NCBI GenBank assembly: GCA_949825065.1
Contig: OX463856.1
Location: 1,216,702-1,280,701, forward strand
Direction of reading: 5' to 3'
DNA length: 64,000 nt
Source: Odontocerum albicorne
Lineage: Eukaryota > Arthropoda > Insecta > Trichoptera > Odontoceridae
Each line of letters starts with the position of its first letter. The first letter of the stretch is position 1. A model generated the notes under the pieces. That model saw nothing but the letters and a program-made list of their open reading frames with translations, searched no databases and was not told the DNA's origin. Below are positions 30,480 through 40,297 of the stretch, piece by piece. The position numbers and the translations under genes are program-made.

Positions 30480-30780
30480 TCACACATCTTATGAATAACA
30501 GTCACAAAAAAGTCTTAAATCTACAAAGGATTGCTTATGGAGAAGTTAGGATTTAAAGAGAAAGACAGAGTCCAAATGCAGATATGCTTGGACACAAAAA
30601 ATGTTACCTGCCTCCAGAGCCCGGGCCCAGGGTCTGCTCCTCGGTGATGCAGCCTCCCCCTTCCTGTTCTCCTGTACCTGTCCCCGGACCACAAGACTAT
30701 CCGCTCCACACTCGCGTATCTTTTGTACCCTGGGACTCTAGTCTATTCTTTAAACGGCGCTGTACAAAATGTTATTTAAT
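30480..30780 (+). repeat. GC-rich dispersed repeat (copy 2)
   Basis: Shares aaaaaatgttacctgc, gagcccgggcccagggtctg and ctcgcgtatc with 13350-13625. It continues into gggactctagtctattcttt and gcgctgtacaaaatg, which resembles the 3' end of the 40-bp-unit element at 13940-13985 and links the two families. Confidence 0.65.
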
Positions 30781-31319
30781 TATTATGAATGAATGCAAAA
30801 TTCTCCGCAAGGAGGAATATAAACGGGGGGTACCAGTATATTAGTTACGCCAATGATCTTGGCACAGGATGTACCCGAGCACGCACAGTGTTGCCAAGGG
30901 ATCGCCTTACCGCCATTGTAATCCTCATTGCGCCGAGCACCTGCACTCCGTCGTACAAGCCGCTGCATCCGCCTGCATCCATTGTGCAGTCCGCACTGTG
31001 CTTTTTATGACAGCGGAGAAGAAGCCGGGACCGACTGTATTTTATTCTATTTTGAAAATAAAATCTCTGGATGGAACCACGGACAACCAATAAAACCTTA
31101 TAAACGACAACCTTTGTATTTTTTTACGTCAGCGTTTATATACCGTTCTTACATTTTTTACATCAAACGATGTGTAGCGATAGGAAACTAACTCATTGTT
31201 TGATTACTTGTATGAACGTGGCTAAAGCAAAAGATCTGTTCTTTCCGTCTACCCCAATAATTACTATACATTGAATTTGCATACAGGTAATAAAAATAAC
31301 CCAATAATAATAATGCGAT
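30781..31319. other. Unassigned sequence, GC-rich first half
   Basis: 30830-31090 is GC-rich with overlapping short ORFs on both strands, none with a recognised domain. It ends near two aataaa-like signals (31045, 31088), so a processed transcript fragment is possible but not shown. Confidence 0.35.
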
Positions 31320-31860
31320 ACCTTGGTAAACAATGAAAGATTGCAACAAGTTGTTAAATTCTGCTATTTGGGTAGTTTTTTCTCAGACGATGGAAGAGTT
31401 ATGAGGGAAAAAGTCAATGGGGTGTTAAAACATATATATTCGAACTGGACAGTATTAAGATCTGCCAATTTGATGGTAGTCCATAACTTGGATGTATGGG
31501 TGTAAAACGAGGATATGGAAGAATACTGAAAATATACAAATTAATACTGTAGAAATGCGTGCACATGGAATAATATATGGGTTGTATGTATGACTGAGTA
31601 CGGAATGATGTGATAAGAGTTGAGTGTGAACTTAAGGCTGATGTGCTGAAAAAGATGAAGATCACTCTGAGATGGTTTGGCACGTGGAACGAATGAATGA
31701 AGAATGACTCACGAAAGAAATATTAATGGAAGGCTTGGAAGAGGAAGACAGATGTAAACACCAGTTTTTCTTATCTCGACAAATAGAAGATACTGGCGCT
31801 CTCTTCTCTGCCTACCCTGACAAGGAATATGAAACTAATTCAGCGTTTCAGTCTACATGT
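31320..31860 (+). pseudogene. RTE-type LINE 3' ORF fragment
   Basis: NNERLQQVVKFCYLGSFFSD followed by DGRVMREKVNG is the conserved YLGS.(I/F)..DG segment. Further on, broken frames give a RWFGT(W)NE(*)MKN-like stretch near 31670 and a LGRGR(Q)-like basic motif near 31735. The tail carries tctcttctctgcctaccctg. Several stops. Confidence 0.65.
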
Positions 31861-32129
31861 TGCGTATAGGCCTAGCCGGCTAAATATTTTTTCCAACAAT
31901 GACGTATTTCAACAAATTATTTTTACTGCTCTTGTTTAACCAGACTGTATAGGTTGGGTAATCAAAATGGGCATTGTATGGACTTTTATATAACTTGACT
32001 GCAATAGTAAACTGAAAAATAAGTTGTTTGCGAGATAAATTGAGTTAATTATATGGGTTTGCTTTGTATTGTCCTGGGTTTGTATTATACTGTTTTCCTA
32101 TTATATAAAACTCTGTTCACATGTCAATA

Positions 32130-32390
32130 TAAATGTGTGCAAGAAAATGAAATGGCAATGGACAGGACACAGTCAGAATGTCAGATTCTTGATGGACATC
32201 CGAAATAATCCAATCGTACCCAAGAAGCATAATGAAGTGGCTCAGAAAAAGACCGAAAGTACGCTGGATGAATGTAATCAGGAAGGATCACATGGCACAA
32301 ACGAGCAAAAAACCGAATTATTTGGAGTCGACTCGGGAAGACCTTGATCCAGCAGTGGATCGACCCAGGTTGACAATGATGATGACATGT
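32130..32390 (+). pseudogene. RTE-type LINE C-terminal remnant
   Basis: CKKMKWQWTGHSQNVRF and a frame-shifted RPKVRWMNVIRKDHMAQTS, then a ...W-less REDLDPAVDRPRLT tail ending in gacaatgatgatgacatg. This resembles the K.KWQW.GH / R...RW.D.I.+ ending seen at 5.6 kb. Confidence 0.6.
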
Positions 32391-32723
32391 CAATATTAAA
32401 TTTTGATTGTTTTTTTTTTTAATCTTTTGTGTCGAAAAGTTAAATTGACCGTTGAAAAGATCTTTATGGGCAGGTAACAAGAGACATTAGTGATTGATGG
32501 ATGAATTGCTCCATTATAAATCGCCACATACTTATCTCTTACTAATTTTTACTAATATTCATCATCTGTTACTTTCTTACTACTTTGCAATTATATTTTA
32601 TTTGGTACTGCTATTGACCGGTTCTTATCTTATTAACCGTTGAAAAAAAGTAAAATAAAAAAACAACCTTTATGTATAGGTAACAGGAACGCCTCCCAGT
32701 CACGAGGAATTGAAAATGCGTTA
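32391..32723. other. AT-rich repeat-region start
   Basis: Contains words (ttgaccgttgaaaag, actgctattgaccggttctt, cacgagga) that recur at 34790-34910, 35690-36075 and 36560-36640, indicating a very diverged large-scale repeat. Confidence 0.5.
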
Positions 32724-33256
32724 TACTAGAGAAAATGTAGGTGACGTTTGAAATGTCATGTCTCAAAGGGATGTGGTAAAATCGTTTTTTTTTACAAATC
32801 GAATCGCTTTTTTATAAATCGAAAATATTTTTTCTCTAAACTGACGTTTTAATTCCTAATTTTCATTATACTGAATTTCTAATGTATTGTATGATTTGTA
32901 TCTATCTTTAAATATGCCAAGATCCACTATGAATTAATACTAATTACGAACATTTAATTTTAGGTACAAAAAATCGAAAATCCAACTATCGTATACCCCA
33001 TCCCTAGCCAATGCAGACTAACGTAATGACTTTTAAAAACAAACTGCCACATTTTTGCTAATTTGTAATAAGATGTATTAATTTGTCAGTATCGTTAGTT
33101 TTATGTAATGTATTTACCTGAATAACTTGCTATTTATTAGAATCGAGGCATATATTAAAGTTGATAAAATAATTAAAATTACTTAACGTCGTTACAAGGT
33201 TATATTGGGGCAAATTTGGGAACTGTCACAAGGGCCATGCTACATTTTCTCTAGTA
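32724..33256. mobile_element. MITE family TACTAGAGAAAATGTAG (copy 1)
   Basis: 533-bp element with inverted termini tactagagaaaatgtag and ctacattttctctagta, flanked by TA. Interior: gtttgaaatgtcatgtctca, caactatcgtataccccatc and tattggggcaaat. Copy 2 at 39619-40097; a short relative at 34949-35171. Confidence 0.85.
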
Positions 33257-33377
33257 TAGTGGTTGAAATGGCTATTGAATTGTTTTATTACAAATTGCCT
33301 GATACTTACTAACCTTTTAATAATTTTCCCTAATACTCTTCATTTATTACTTTCTTATTCTTTTTCAATGACACTTT

Positions 33378-33606
33378 TATCATCATAATATAAATAGGCC
33401 AAAACCCGTACGATGGTAGTCGTCAAAGAAAGAATACGAGAATTGAATTTTGAATACAAGAGAGCGAGAGAGGAATACTTGGATTCTCTCCGAAAGTAAT
33501 TCGAAATTTGAATCTCGGTGGGTTCGTGATAACTGAACGAATTTTAAATACCTAGTTAACAATTTTTGAACCAGTGTAAAAGGGGACGATGTATAAATGA
33601 TATATA
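33378..33606 (-). repeat. Dispersed 230-bp repeat (copy 2)
   Basis: Homologue of 21708-21935, lacking about 12 bp before gaacgaattttaaatacct. Confidence 0.7.
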
Positions 33607-33826
33607 ATATATTAGGTGTTAACATAAATTGTGTCCGTTTTTTTTTTCAAATTTAAAAATTGTTACCAAAACTAAAACAAAATGGTAAAGGTTATATGTC
33701 ATTCGAAAGAAAATTTTCTGCTCTACAAGATATTGTGTTTGCTTTTACGTTACATATATTATTTTATTTGATTACAAGCCTTCAAACTGGAATGTCAAGT
33801 AGACGAAAGCATTTTCGACACCTCCA

Positions 33827-34012
33827 GTGGACTTCGATGAGGACCGCTTAAACCATATTATTCATGAAGATCCCCTTCAAACCACCGTAGAATTGGCTGA
33901 GCAGATAAATTGTAGTCACATGACTGTATACAAACATCTTAAATCAATGGGAAAAGTCCAGAAGTTCGGCGCTTGCGTTCCACATGTTTTGAGTGAAAAC
34001 AACAAAAATTAA
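33827..34012 (+). pseudogene. mariner transposase DNA-binding fragment, plus arm
   Basis: DFDEDRLNHIIHEDPLQTTV and ELAEQINCSHMTVYKHLKSM followed by GKVQKFGACVPH form the second helix-turn-helix and the W/C.PH motif of a mariner transposase. Relative to the minus arm, about 135 nt between the start region and this point are deleted. The catalytic triad is absent. Confidence 0.8.
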
Positions 34013-34136
34013 CGTTCGACAATTTCTGCTGGTTTGCTCGCGCGTCATCGAGCTACGCATGGACACAAGCAAAGGTTCCTTTACCGCATAATTACTAGTG
34101 ATGAAAAATGGTTTAAAAATGGTGATGAAAAATGTT

Positions 34137-34395
34137 TGAAAGGGATCTTCATGAATAATATAGTTTAAGCGGTCCTCATCGAAGTCCACTGGTCGTCTGG
34201 AACGCTCCATGACTTTCAGGTTGAAATTACCGTCTTTGAAACGCAAAAACCATCGAAGAGCTGTCCTTTAATTCATAGCGTCTTCCCCGTACACTTCGCA
34301 AACATCGTGAGCAGCTTTGGAAGCTTTATTCCCTCGATTGAACGCGAACTGAAGGAGGTGTCGAAAATGCTCACTTTCGTCTACTTGACATTCCA
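34137..34395 (-). pseudogene. mariner transposase N-terminus, minus arm
   Basis: Starts MSSRRKCEHFRHLLQFAFNR, continues with a KASKAAHDVCEVYGEDAMN segment, a stop, then TALRWFLRFKDGNFNLK and RRPVDFDEDRLNYIIHEDP. This is a more complete N-terminal domain than in the plus arm. It then runs into sequence from the opposite arm. Confidence 0.8.
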
Positions 34396-34573
34396 TTTTG
34401 AAGACTTGCAATCAAATAAAATAATATATGTAACGTAAAAGCAAACAATATCGTATAGAGCAGAAAATTTTCTTTCGAATGACGTATAATCTTTACAATT
34501 TTGTTTTACTTTTGGTACTCATTTTTAAATTTGAAAAAAAAAAAACGGACAAAACTTATGTTAACACCCAATA

Positions 34574-34659
34574 TAAACAAATTCTATATTTATGACTATA
34601 TATTTTCATAAATGTAGAATTTGTTTTACTTCCGTGAATATTTCACGGGTTGCAACTAG
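34574..34659 (+). mobile_element. Helitron 3' terminus (copy 2)
   Basis: tagaatttgttttacttccg, the ccgtgaa tat ttcacgg hairpin (34632-34648), then ggttgcaa and CTAG (34656-34659) plus T. It matches 22310-22354. The fold-back mariner sits directly upstream. Confidence 0.8.
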
Positions 34660-34948
34660 TTTTGTATTATTATTGAATGGTTCTTACCTTATTAATCTCC
34701 GGCTGCTGACTTCCTTTTTTTATTTATTTACCTTCTGCTAATCACTGGTTCTTATTTATGATGCTCAAGCTATTGACCTTACTGCTAATGACCGGGGTTT
34801 ATCTTATTAATACCCTGGTCTTGAGTGGTGTTTATCTTGTCAACCATTAAAAAAAAAATCTGGACAGGTATTTGGAAAGACTCTTAGCCACGAGGATTTG
34901 GTCAGCAAAATCATCAGTGGTCATTGCATTGTTCAATACTCCGTGCTA
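34660..34948. other. Diverged repeat-region sequence
   Basis: Contains cttattaatctcc, tattgacc and accattaaaaaa words of the 32.4-36.7 kb repeat cluster; no coding sequence. Confidence 0.45.
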
Positions 34949-35171
34949 TAGTTCGGAAATTCTAGGATGAGTCCTGTGACAGCTCACAAATTTGCCCCAA
35001 TACAACCATGTAACGATGTTCAGTCATTTTAATATTTTATCAACTTTAATATAAGCCTTAATTCTAATAAATAGCAAGTTATTTAGGTAAATACATTACA
35101 TAAGGTTGTTGGTTGTTCATTGGGGCAAATTTGTGAGCTGTCACAGGACTCATCCTAGAATTTCCGAACTA
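34949..35171. mobile_element. Short MITE with about 58-bp inverted termini
   Basis: Ends tagttcggaaattctaggat and its complement, continuing gtcctgtgacagctcacaaa on both sides, nearly perfect. TA flanks. The interior (gcaagttatttaggtaaata) matches the interior of the 533-bp MITE at 32724, so it is a deletion derivative with different termini. Confidence 0.85.
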
Positions 35172-35299
35172 TAATAGTTTATAACTTTCTTATTTCTTCA
35201 CGACACTCTCATTTTGTACTGCTTATCTTATTAATCTCCTGCTATTTTCCACATTGCACGGATTTCTCCTGTTACACAAAGAGGGCCTGCTTTTAGAAT

Positions 35300-35689
35300 T
35301 AGCTTATTCGTTAGGAAGAATATCAGCCAGGATTCTTCTCATACTGCTAGATGGTACCGAGAATATATCCACAGTGTCATTCAGTTGGTTCAATATCTCT
35401 ATACCACGGGTGACTGAGTGTTTAGCCATGATATTCGTCCTGTAAGTTGGTATGTAGAACAGAGGGTGATTCCTTGCACGGCTATATTTATTAGGTACAT
35501 GTAAACTTAGTGCTTCTAGAATCGCGGGACAGTTGAAGCAACCTTAAAAAACCTTAAGTAGGAATATCGCGATGGATACTTGTCTTCTTGTTTCGAGGCT
35601 TCTGTAGTTACACACATGGTGAGAATATTTTGAGTAATCGCCCTTTGTTCTGTACCATAGATATCTGAGGATCTTATTAATTCCCTGCT
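35300..35689 (-). pseudogene. LINE ORF2 C-terminal fragment
   Basis: Minus-strand reading gives LEALSLHVPNKYSRARNHPL, FYIPTYRTNIMAKHSVTRGI and EILNQLNDTVDIFSVPSSSM, then RRILADILPNE and a stop. The P..RT......P..R....N.L....DIF..S...f+..L order is typical of Jockey/R1-type C-termini. Intact for about 75 codons, without the RT. Confidence 0.65.
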
Positions 35690-36085
35690 ATTAACTGGTT
35701 CTTATTGTATTAACCTCCTGCTATTAACTAGTTCTTATCTTATTAACCTCCTGCTATTAACTGGTTCTTATCTTATTAACCTCCTGCTATTAACTGGTTC
35801 TTATTTTATTGACCTCCTGCTATTAACTGGTTCTTATTTTATTAACCTCTTGCTATTAACTGGTTCTTATTTTATTAACCTCCTGCTATTAACTGGTTCT
35901 TATCTTATCAACCTCCTGCTATTAACTGGTTATCTTATTAACCTCCTGCTCTGGTACTTATCTTATAAACCTCCTGCTATTAACTGGTTCTTATTTTACC
36001 AACCTCCTGCTTATAACTGGTTCTTATCTTATTAACCTCCTGCTATTAACTGGTTCTATCTTATTATCCTCCTGCTATTGAATGA
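35690..36085 (+). repeat. 33-bp tandem repeat, about 12 copies
   Basis: Unit ctgctattaactggttctta plus tcttattaacctc, with local 3-10 bp deletions near 35930-35960. A plus-strand frame through it is a repeat artefact. Confidence 0.93.
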
Positions 36086-36335
36086 TACTTCTTTAAAATT
36101 ACTAACTGATTCTTTACAAATCTTTATTATTGATTCTTACCTTAAACACTTACAAACAGCTTTTTCATTTTCTAATAAATACAAACCTTTTACCGATTTT
36201 CATTGATACATTTTGTCAGAAAATGTTGACTTGTGATGAGAACTTGAAATATTAAAGTGATGAATTTGTTCTTGCCAGAAGAAATTGTACGAGTACGTGT
36301 TTGCTATTGTCCTGGGTTCGTCTTATAGGTTTTTT
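36086..36335. other. AT-rich unassigned sequence
   Basis: No coding sequence or distinct repeat apart from tctttattattgattctta-like echoes of the neighbouring array. Confidence 0.4.
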
Positions 36336-36337
36336 TT

Positions 36338-36525
36338 CTTATGTTATAACATTACTTACCATATATGTCAATATTACATTTTTTCTTATGTTATAACATT
36401 ACTTACCATATATGTCAATATTACATTTTTTCTTATGTTATAACATTACTTACCATATATGTCAATATTACATTTTTTCTTATGTTATAACATTACTTAC
36501 CATATATGTCAATATTACATTTTTT
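36338..36525 (+). repeat. 47-bp tandem repeat, 4 copies
   Basis: Unit cttatgttataacattactt plus accatatatgtcaatattacatttttt starts at 36338, 36385, 36432 and 36479, nearly identical. Confidence 0.96.
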
Positions 36526-36924
36526 CTGTTTTTATAATTTTTTTAATCAATACGGTCATTCGATTGTTGAAAAAAAAAAACAAAATAAAAAAAAATAGTC
36601 GAGAGGTACGTGGAAAAACATTCAGTACGAGGAATCGATCAAGATTGAATTCCTCTATAAAAAAAAGACTACTTATATAGCACCGTTTTATAAATTGCCA
36701 GATACTTAATATATCTTTTACATTCCATTACTGATTTTCACTAATACAATTTATTATATTCTTACTAATTTTCAGTGACACTTATTTCGTACTACAATAA
36801 ACTCGTTCTTATCTTACCAACCTGCTAATGATATGATTTTTCTTTTCAACTTTTCTCTGATTTTTACTCAACTATTTTTTATTACAAGTACATATTGAGA
36901 TTCTGGAATCAGTTACGACCCAAT
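36526..36924. other. AT-rich repeat-region sequence
   Basis: Diverged echoes of the 32.4-kb block (gaaaaaaaaaacaaaataaaa, cgaggaatcgatca); no gene. Confidence 0.4.
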
Positions 36925-37297
36925 ATAAGAATCTCTTCGTTCTTGGCATGTTTTAAGAAGCGACTGAAAAAACTCTTAATTTCTAGTCAGTAAAATAACG
37001 TGTTTCAATCCCGATTTTTCTTTTCCTTTCCTCTTCACCATCCTTTCCTTTTCTTTTGATTGACGATATCTCACTTCATATGAAAAATAAAGTTCGGGTG
37101 ATTGTCCGTTTTTGTGGGGTTGGTGGGCATATGCTCACGTATGTGTTTATGGATTTCGTGGAGATAGTCATTTGAATGATTTATGCAACCATGTAACTTG
37201 CTTAATTTACTTTTGTCTGGTTTGTTGGAAGAGATTGCCGCCTGACAATAAGCCCGCCAGATTGTATTTGCAATTAAAGTGTTAAATAAATAAATAT
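36925..37297 (+). mobile_element. CR1-like LINE 3' end and UTR (copy 2)
   Basis: Same structure as 29686-30050: FKKRLKKLLISSQ-type C-terminus, stop, about 300-bp UTR and a gttaaataaataaata end. A few indels, including a ggttggtggg expansion, distinguish the copies. Confidence 0.8.
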
Positions 37298-37436
37298 TCC
37301 AAAAAATCTCTAGTTCCTACTAAATACAAACCTTTTTTTACTGATTTTCATTGTTACACTTTATTACCAGAAAAATAATGGAGGTTGACAATCGATCTTT
37401 ATTTCAAGTTCAGATGTTTGTTTAGAATTAAACTGA

Positions 37437-37908
37437 GCATTATTATGGGTGCGTGTTTACGAATGGGTGTCCTAGGTGCCAAAATACCTCGTCTCGGCTC
37501 TACCACTAAGCCACGGAGGAGGTCACCTGTTCTGGATTTAAATTGTCCAATTCCAAAACTAAGTCATAATTTGGAACAATAAATAATATAGAGCTCAAGA
37601 GGAATCCAAAATTCCCTGATAGTTCAGTGAGTCCAAGATATTTCTATGACACCTTTATTGCACGGAATATATCGTCGTTGTTCTGCGAAAAGCAATTAAG
37701 TTCAAATATTGAGTTTTGAGATAAATGCAATTTAAGTTTCGGAAGCCGATGTAAAATCAAGTTATATGATTTTTTATATTTTCATAACAGCGAAACCATA
37801 AAAATTTTGGACATAAATGTTTTTTCCATGTGTAGATATTTTTATTTTAAGTAAAATGGCATCGAAAAAAGTCTTCTTCTTAAACTTTCTATAGGCTCAA
37901 GAGTTTGT
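37437..37908 (+). repeat. Long inverted repeat, left arm (472 bp)
   Basis: Pairs with 38709-39178 across an 800-bp spacer at about 97% identity by eye. From outside in: gcattattatgggtgcgtg, ccacggaggaggtcacctgt, gagctcaagaggaatccaaa, the left end and body of a MITE (from 37669), and the first 35 bp of an RTE 3' tail. Confidence 0.93.
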
Positions 37909-38217
37909 TACTGCAGGATTGTCCTCCTGTGATGCTGAGCTCCAGCTATCTCTCCATCGTTTCGGGGGTCTCCCTGGTGGACGCCGTCCATCCGGCACCC
38001 CATGCAGAGATATGTATGGAATTCATGTGGAATTCATTCTCTGTACATGTTGGTACCAGTATCGTCGACGCTGTCGTCCCCATCTGACCACATCTTGAAC
38101 CTCACAGACCTCTCGGATTGTGGTGTTCCTTACACGATCACGCAGTCTTCCCAGCAATCAAAAAGTCATTTTAACAAAAATGGACTTAAATGATTTTCGC
38201 AGAACAACGACGATATT
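37669..38217. mobile_element. MITE family ATATCGTCGTTG (copy 2), carrying an RTE insertion
   Basis: Left end at 37669 and right end (cagaacaacgacgatat) at 38217 match the 252-bp copy at 30121. The extra about 285 bp (37874-38158) is an RTE LINE 3' end in minus orientation. Confidence 0.8.
37880..38158 (-). pseudogene. RTE-type LINE extreme 3' end, nested in MITE
   Basis: Minus-strand translation gives IREVCEVQDVVRWGRQRRRY, WYQHVQRMNSTRIPYIS, then RRPPGRPPKRWRDSWSSASQ and a stop, ending in an agaagaagac tail. These are classic last residues of an RTE-like ORF. Same family as 26215-26345. The reading frame is open for about 80 codons. Confidence 0.8.
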
Positions 38218-38708
38218 ATAGATTTTATCCATGGTTCTATCTCAGTAATGTTTAAATGGGTGTACAATACTTGGATATTTCTCTTTAAGAGTTAGAAGCG
38301 ATTTAGGTACCTGTTTGCATATAACATATTATGGTATATCGTCGTCATACAGGAGAAAGTGACTAACTAACAAAATGCAAAATGTTCAGGAGATCCATTT
38401 AACCATTTTTAGACTTTTGTTTTCAATTTTTTTTTTAAATAAATGTATTCACACTTGTGATTATTTGTGTGTGTATAGAAATGTGCATTGCTTCCAAAAT
38501 AAAGAAATAATATTTTTGAAAATTTTCATACAATTTTGCTTGTAAGAAAATAAACATCAATGCAGATAGTCATTTTAAACAAGTCAAGATATTATTATTA
38601 TTCTTCCAAGTTCTTGCTGGGTTATTTCTTTCAGGCCACCATTATGTTAGTAAGGTGTCAGATAGTCATTAATCACGTTTTTACGAAAAATGCACTTGGT
38701 CACTTTCT
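38218..38708. other. Inverted-repeat spacer
   Basis: AT-rich, no domain recognised; contains (att)n near 38575. Confidence 0.4.
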
Positions 38709-39178
38709 ACAAACTCTTGAGCCTATAGAAAGTTTAAGAAGAAGACTTTTTGATGCCATTTTACTTAAAATAAAAATATCTACACATGGAAAAAACATTT
38801 ATGTCCAAAATTTTTATGGTTTCGCTGTTATGAAAATATAAAAAGTCATATAACTTGATTTAACATCGGCTTCCGAAACTTAAATTGCATTTATCTCCAA
38901 ACTCAATATTTGAACTTAATTGCTTTTCGCAGAACAACGACGATATATTCCGTGCAATAAAGGTGTCATAGAAATATCTTAGACTCACTGAACTATCAGG
39001 GAATTTTGGATTCCTCTTGAGCTCTATATTATTTATTGTTCCAAATTATGACTTAGTTTTGGAATTTGACAATTTAAATCCAGAACAGGTGACCTCCTCC
39101 GTGGCTTAGTGGTAGAGCCGAGACGAGGTATTTTGGCACCTAGGACACCCATTCGTAAACACGCACCCATAATAATGC
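38709..39178 (-). repeat. Long inverted repeat, right arm (470 bp)
   Basis: Reverse complement of 37437-37908, including a truncated MITE (38730-38947) and 35 bp of the RTE tail. Near 39102-39120 it holds tggcttagtggtagagc, which fits a tRNA A box, but no B box follows. It ends at the (TA)n tract. Confidence 0.93.
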
Positions 39179-39182
39179 GTAG

Positions 39183-39316
<134 letters not shown>

Positions 39317-39344
39317 TCAATCATTGTTCCTATTGTTATTAATT

Positions 39345-39505
39345 TAATTTTTATTATTACATTACGTTATTTTTATTATTACATTACGTTATTTTTATTA
39401 TTACATTTCGTTATTTTTCTTATTACATTATGTTATTTTTATTATTACATTATGTTATTTGTATTATTACATTATGTTATTTATATTATTACATTATGTT
39501 ATTAA
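39345..39505 (+). repeat. 23-bp tandem repeat, about 7 copies
   Basis: Unit tttttattattacattacgt plus tat with small changes (atgttat, tttcttat). Confidence 0.9.
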
Positions 39506-39618
39506 AATATATGTATAGTAGTTTGTGTGATGTAATTGTATAAAATCCGTATCAAATGTAAACAAATGTCAATACTCACCTTCTCTAGATCTGGGATGTA
39601 TAACATTATACTCACCTA

Positions 39619-40097
39619 TACTGGAGAAAATGTAGGATGGCCTCTGTGACGTTTGAAATATCATGTCTCAAAGGGGTGGAGTAAAATAGTTTTTTTACAA
39701 ATCGAATCGTTTTTTTATAAATCGAAAAATAGTTTTTTTCTAAACTATGAATTATTGATTCACTATGAATTAATACTAATTACGTACATTTAATTTTAGG
39801 TATAAAAAATCAAAGATCCAACTATCGTATACCCCATCCCTAGCCAATGCAGACTAAGACTAACTATTATTTGATTTTAACAAACTGCCACATTTTTACT
39901 AATTTGTAACAAGATGTATTAATTTGTCATTATTGTTAGTTTTATGTAATGTATTCACCTAAATAACTTGCTATTTATTAGAATCGAGGCATATATTAAA
40001 GTTGATAAAATAATTAAAATTACTGAACATCGTTACAAGGTTGTATTGGGGCCAATTTGTGAACTATCACAGGGACCATGCTACATTTTCTCTAGTA
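39619..40097. mobile_element. MITE family TACTAGAGAAAATGTAG (copy 2)
   Basis: 479-bp homologue of 32724-33256 with the same interior words (cgtataccccatccctagcc, tgtattggggcc). Left terminus tactggagaaaatgtagg; left TA flank present, right flank is GT. Confidence 0.8.
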
Positions 40098-40184
40098 GTC
40101 ATATTCTCTAGATCTGGGATGTAAAACATAAAAGGCAGATAAAAGGTCAAATGATAGATTTCTTAAATTTTAACAAACAAAATA

Positions 40185-40297
40185 TTTATTTCATTCGGGT
40201 AAATGCAAATGACAATGTGCCATCACCAGTCCTGGCTTGTATCATCGTCATCACCACCTTCAGCCAGGACACCCTTGCTGTTACATTTGTTTCCTAC
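40185..40297 (-). CDS. Candidate terminal exon of an unidentified minus-strand gene
   Basis: Reading leftward from 40297, cttgctcttgtgatag looks like a splice acceptor directly before an open frame of 24 codons: VGNKCNSKGVLAEGGDDDD then TSQDW and a TGA at 40223-40225. An in-frame TAG sits exactly at the acceptor, so the frame opens only there. AATAAA follows on the minus strand at 40190-40185. Composition is about 50% GC against roughly 25% around it. The acidic tail is of a kind seen in host proteins, but I cannot name one, and no upstream exon was found. It may be chance. Confidence 0.25.

Larger units (their letters stand above)
33612..34571. mobile_element. Fold-back mariner: two 5' halves in inverted orientation
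   Basis: The 960-bp element has TA flanks (33610-33611 and 34572-34573) and arms of about 215 bp (33612-33825 and 34354-34571) starting ttaggtgttaacat. Each arm carries the 5' UTR and the start codon region of the same transposase gene (MSSRRK...). A second inner inverted pair (33826-33878 and 34137-34191) encodes the PVDFDEDRLN...HEDP segment. The catalytic half is missing from both. Confidence 0.85.

Noticed and set aside
39102..39120. tRNA-like A box (tggcttagtggtagagc)
   Set aside because: No B box at the expected distance, and the segment lies in an inverted repeat; insufficient for a tRNA or SINE call.
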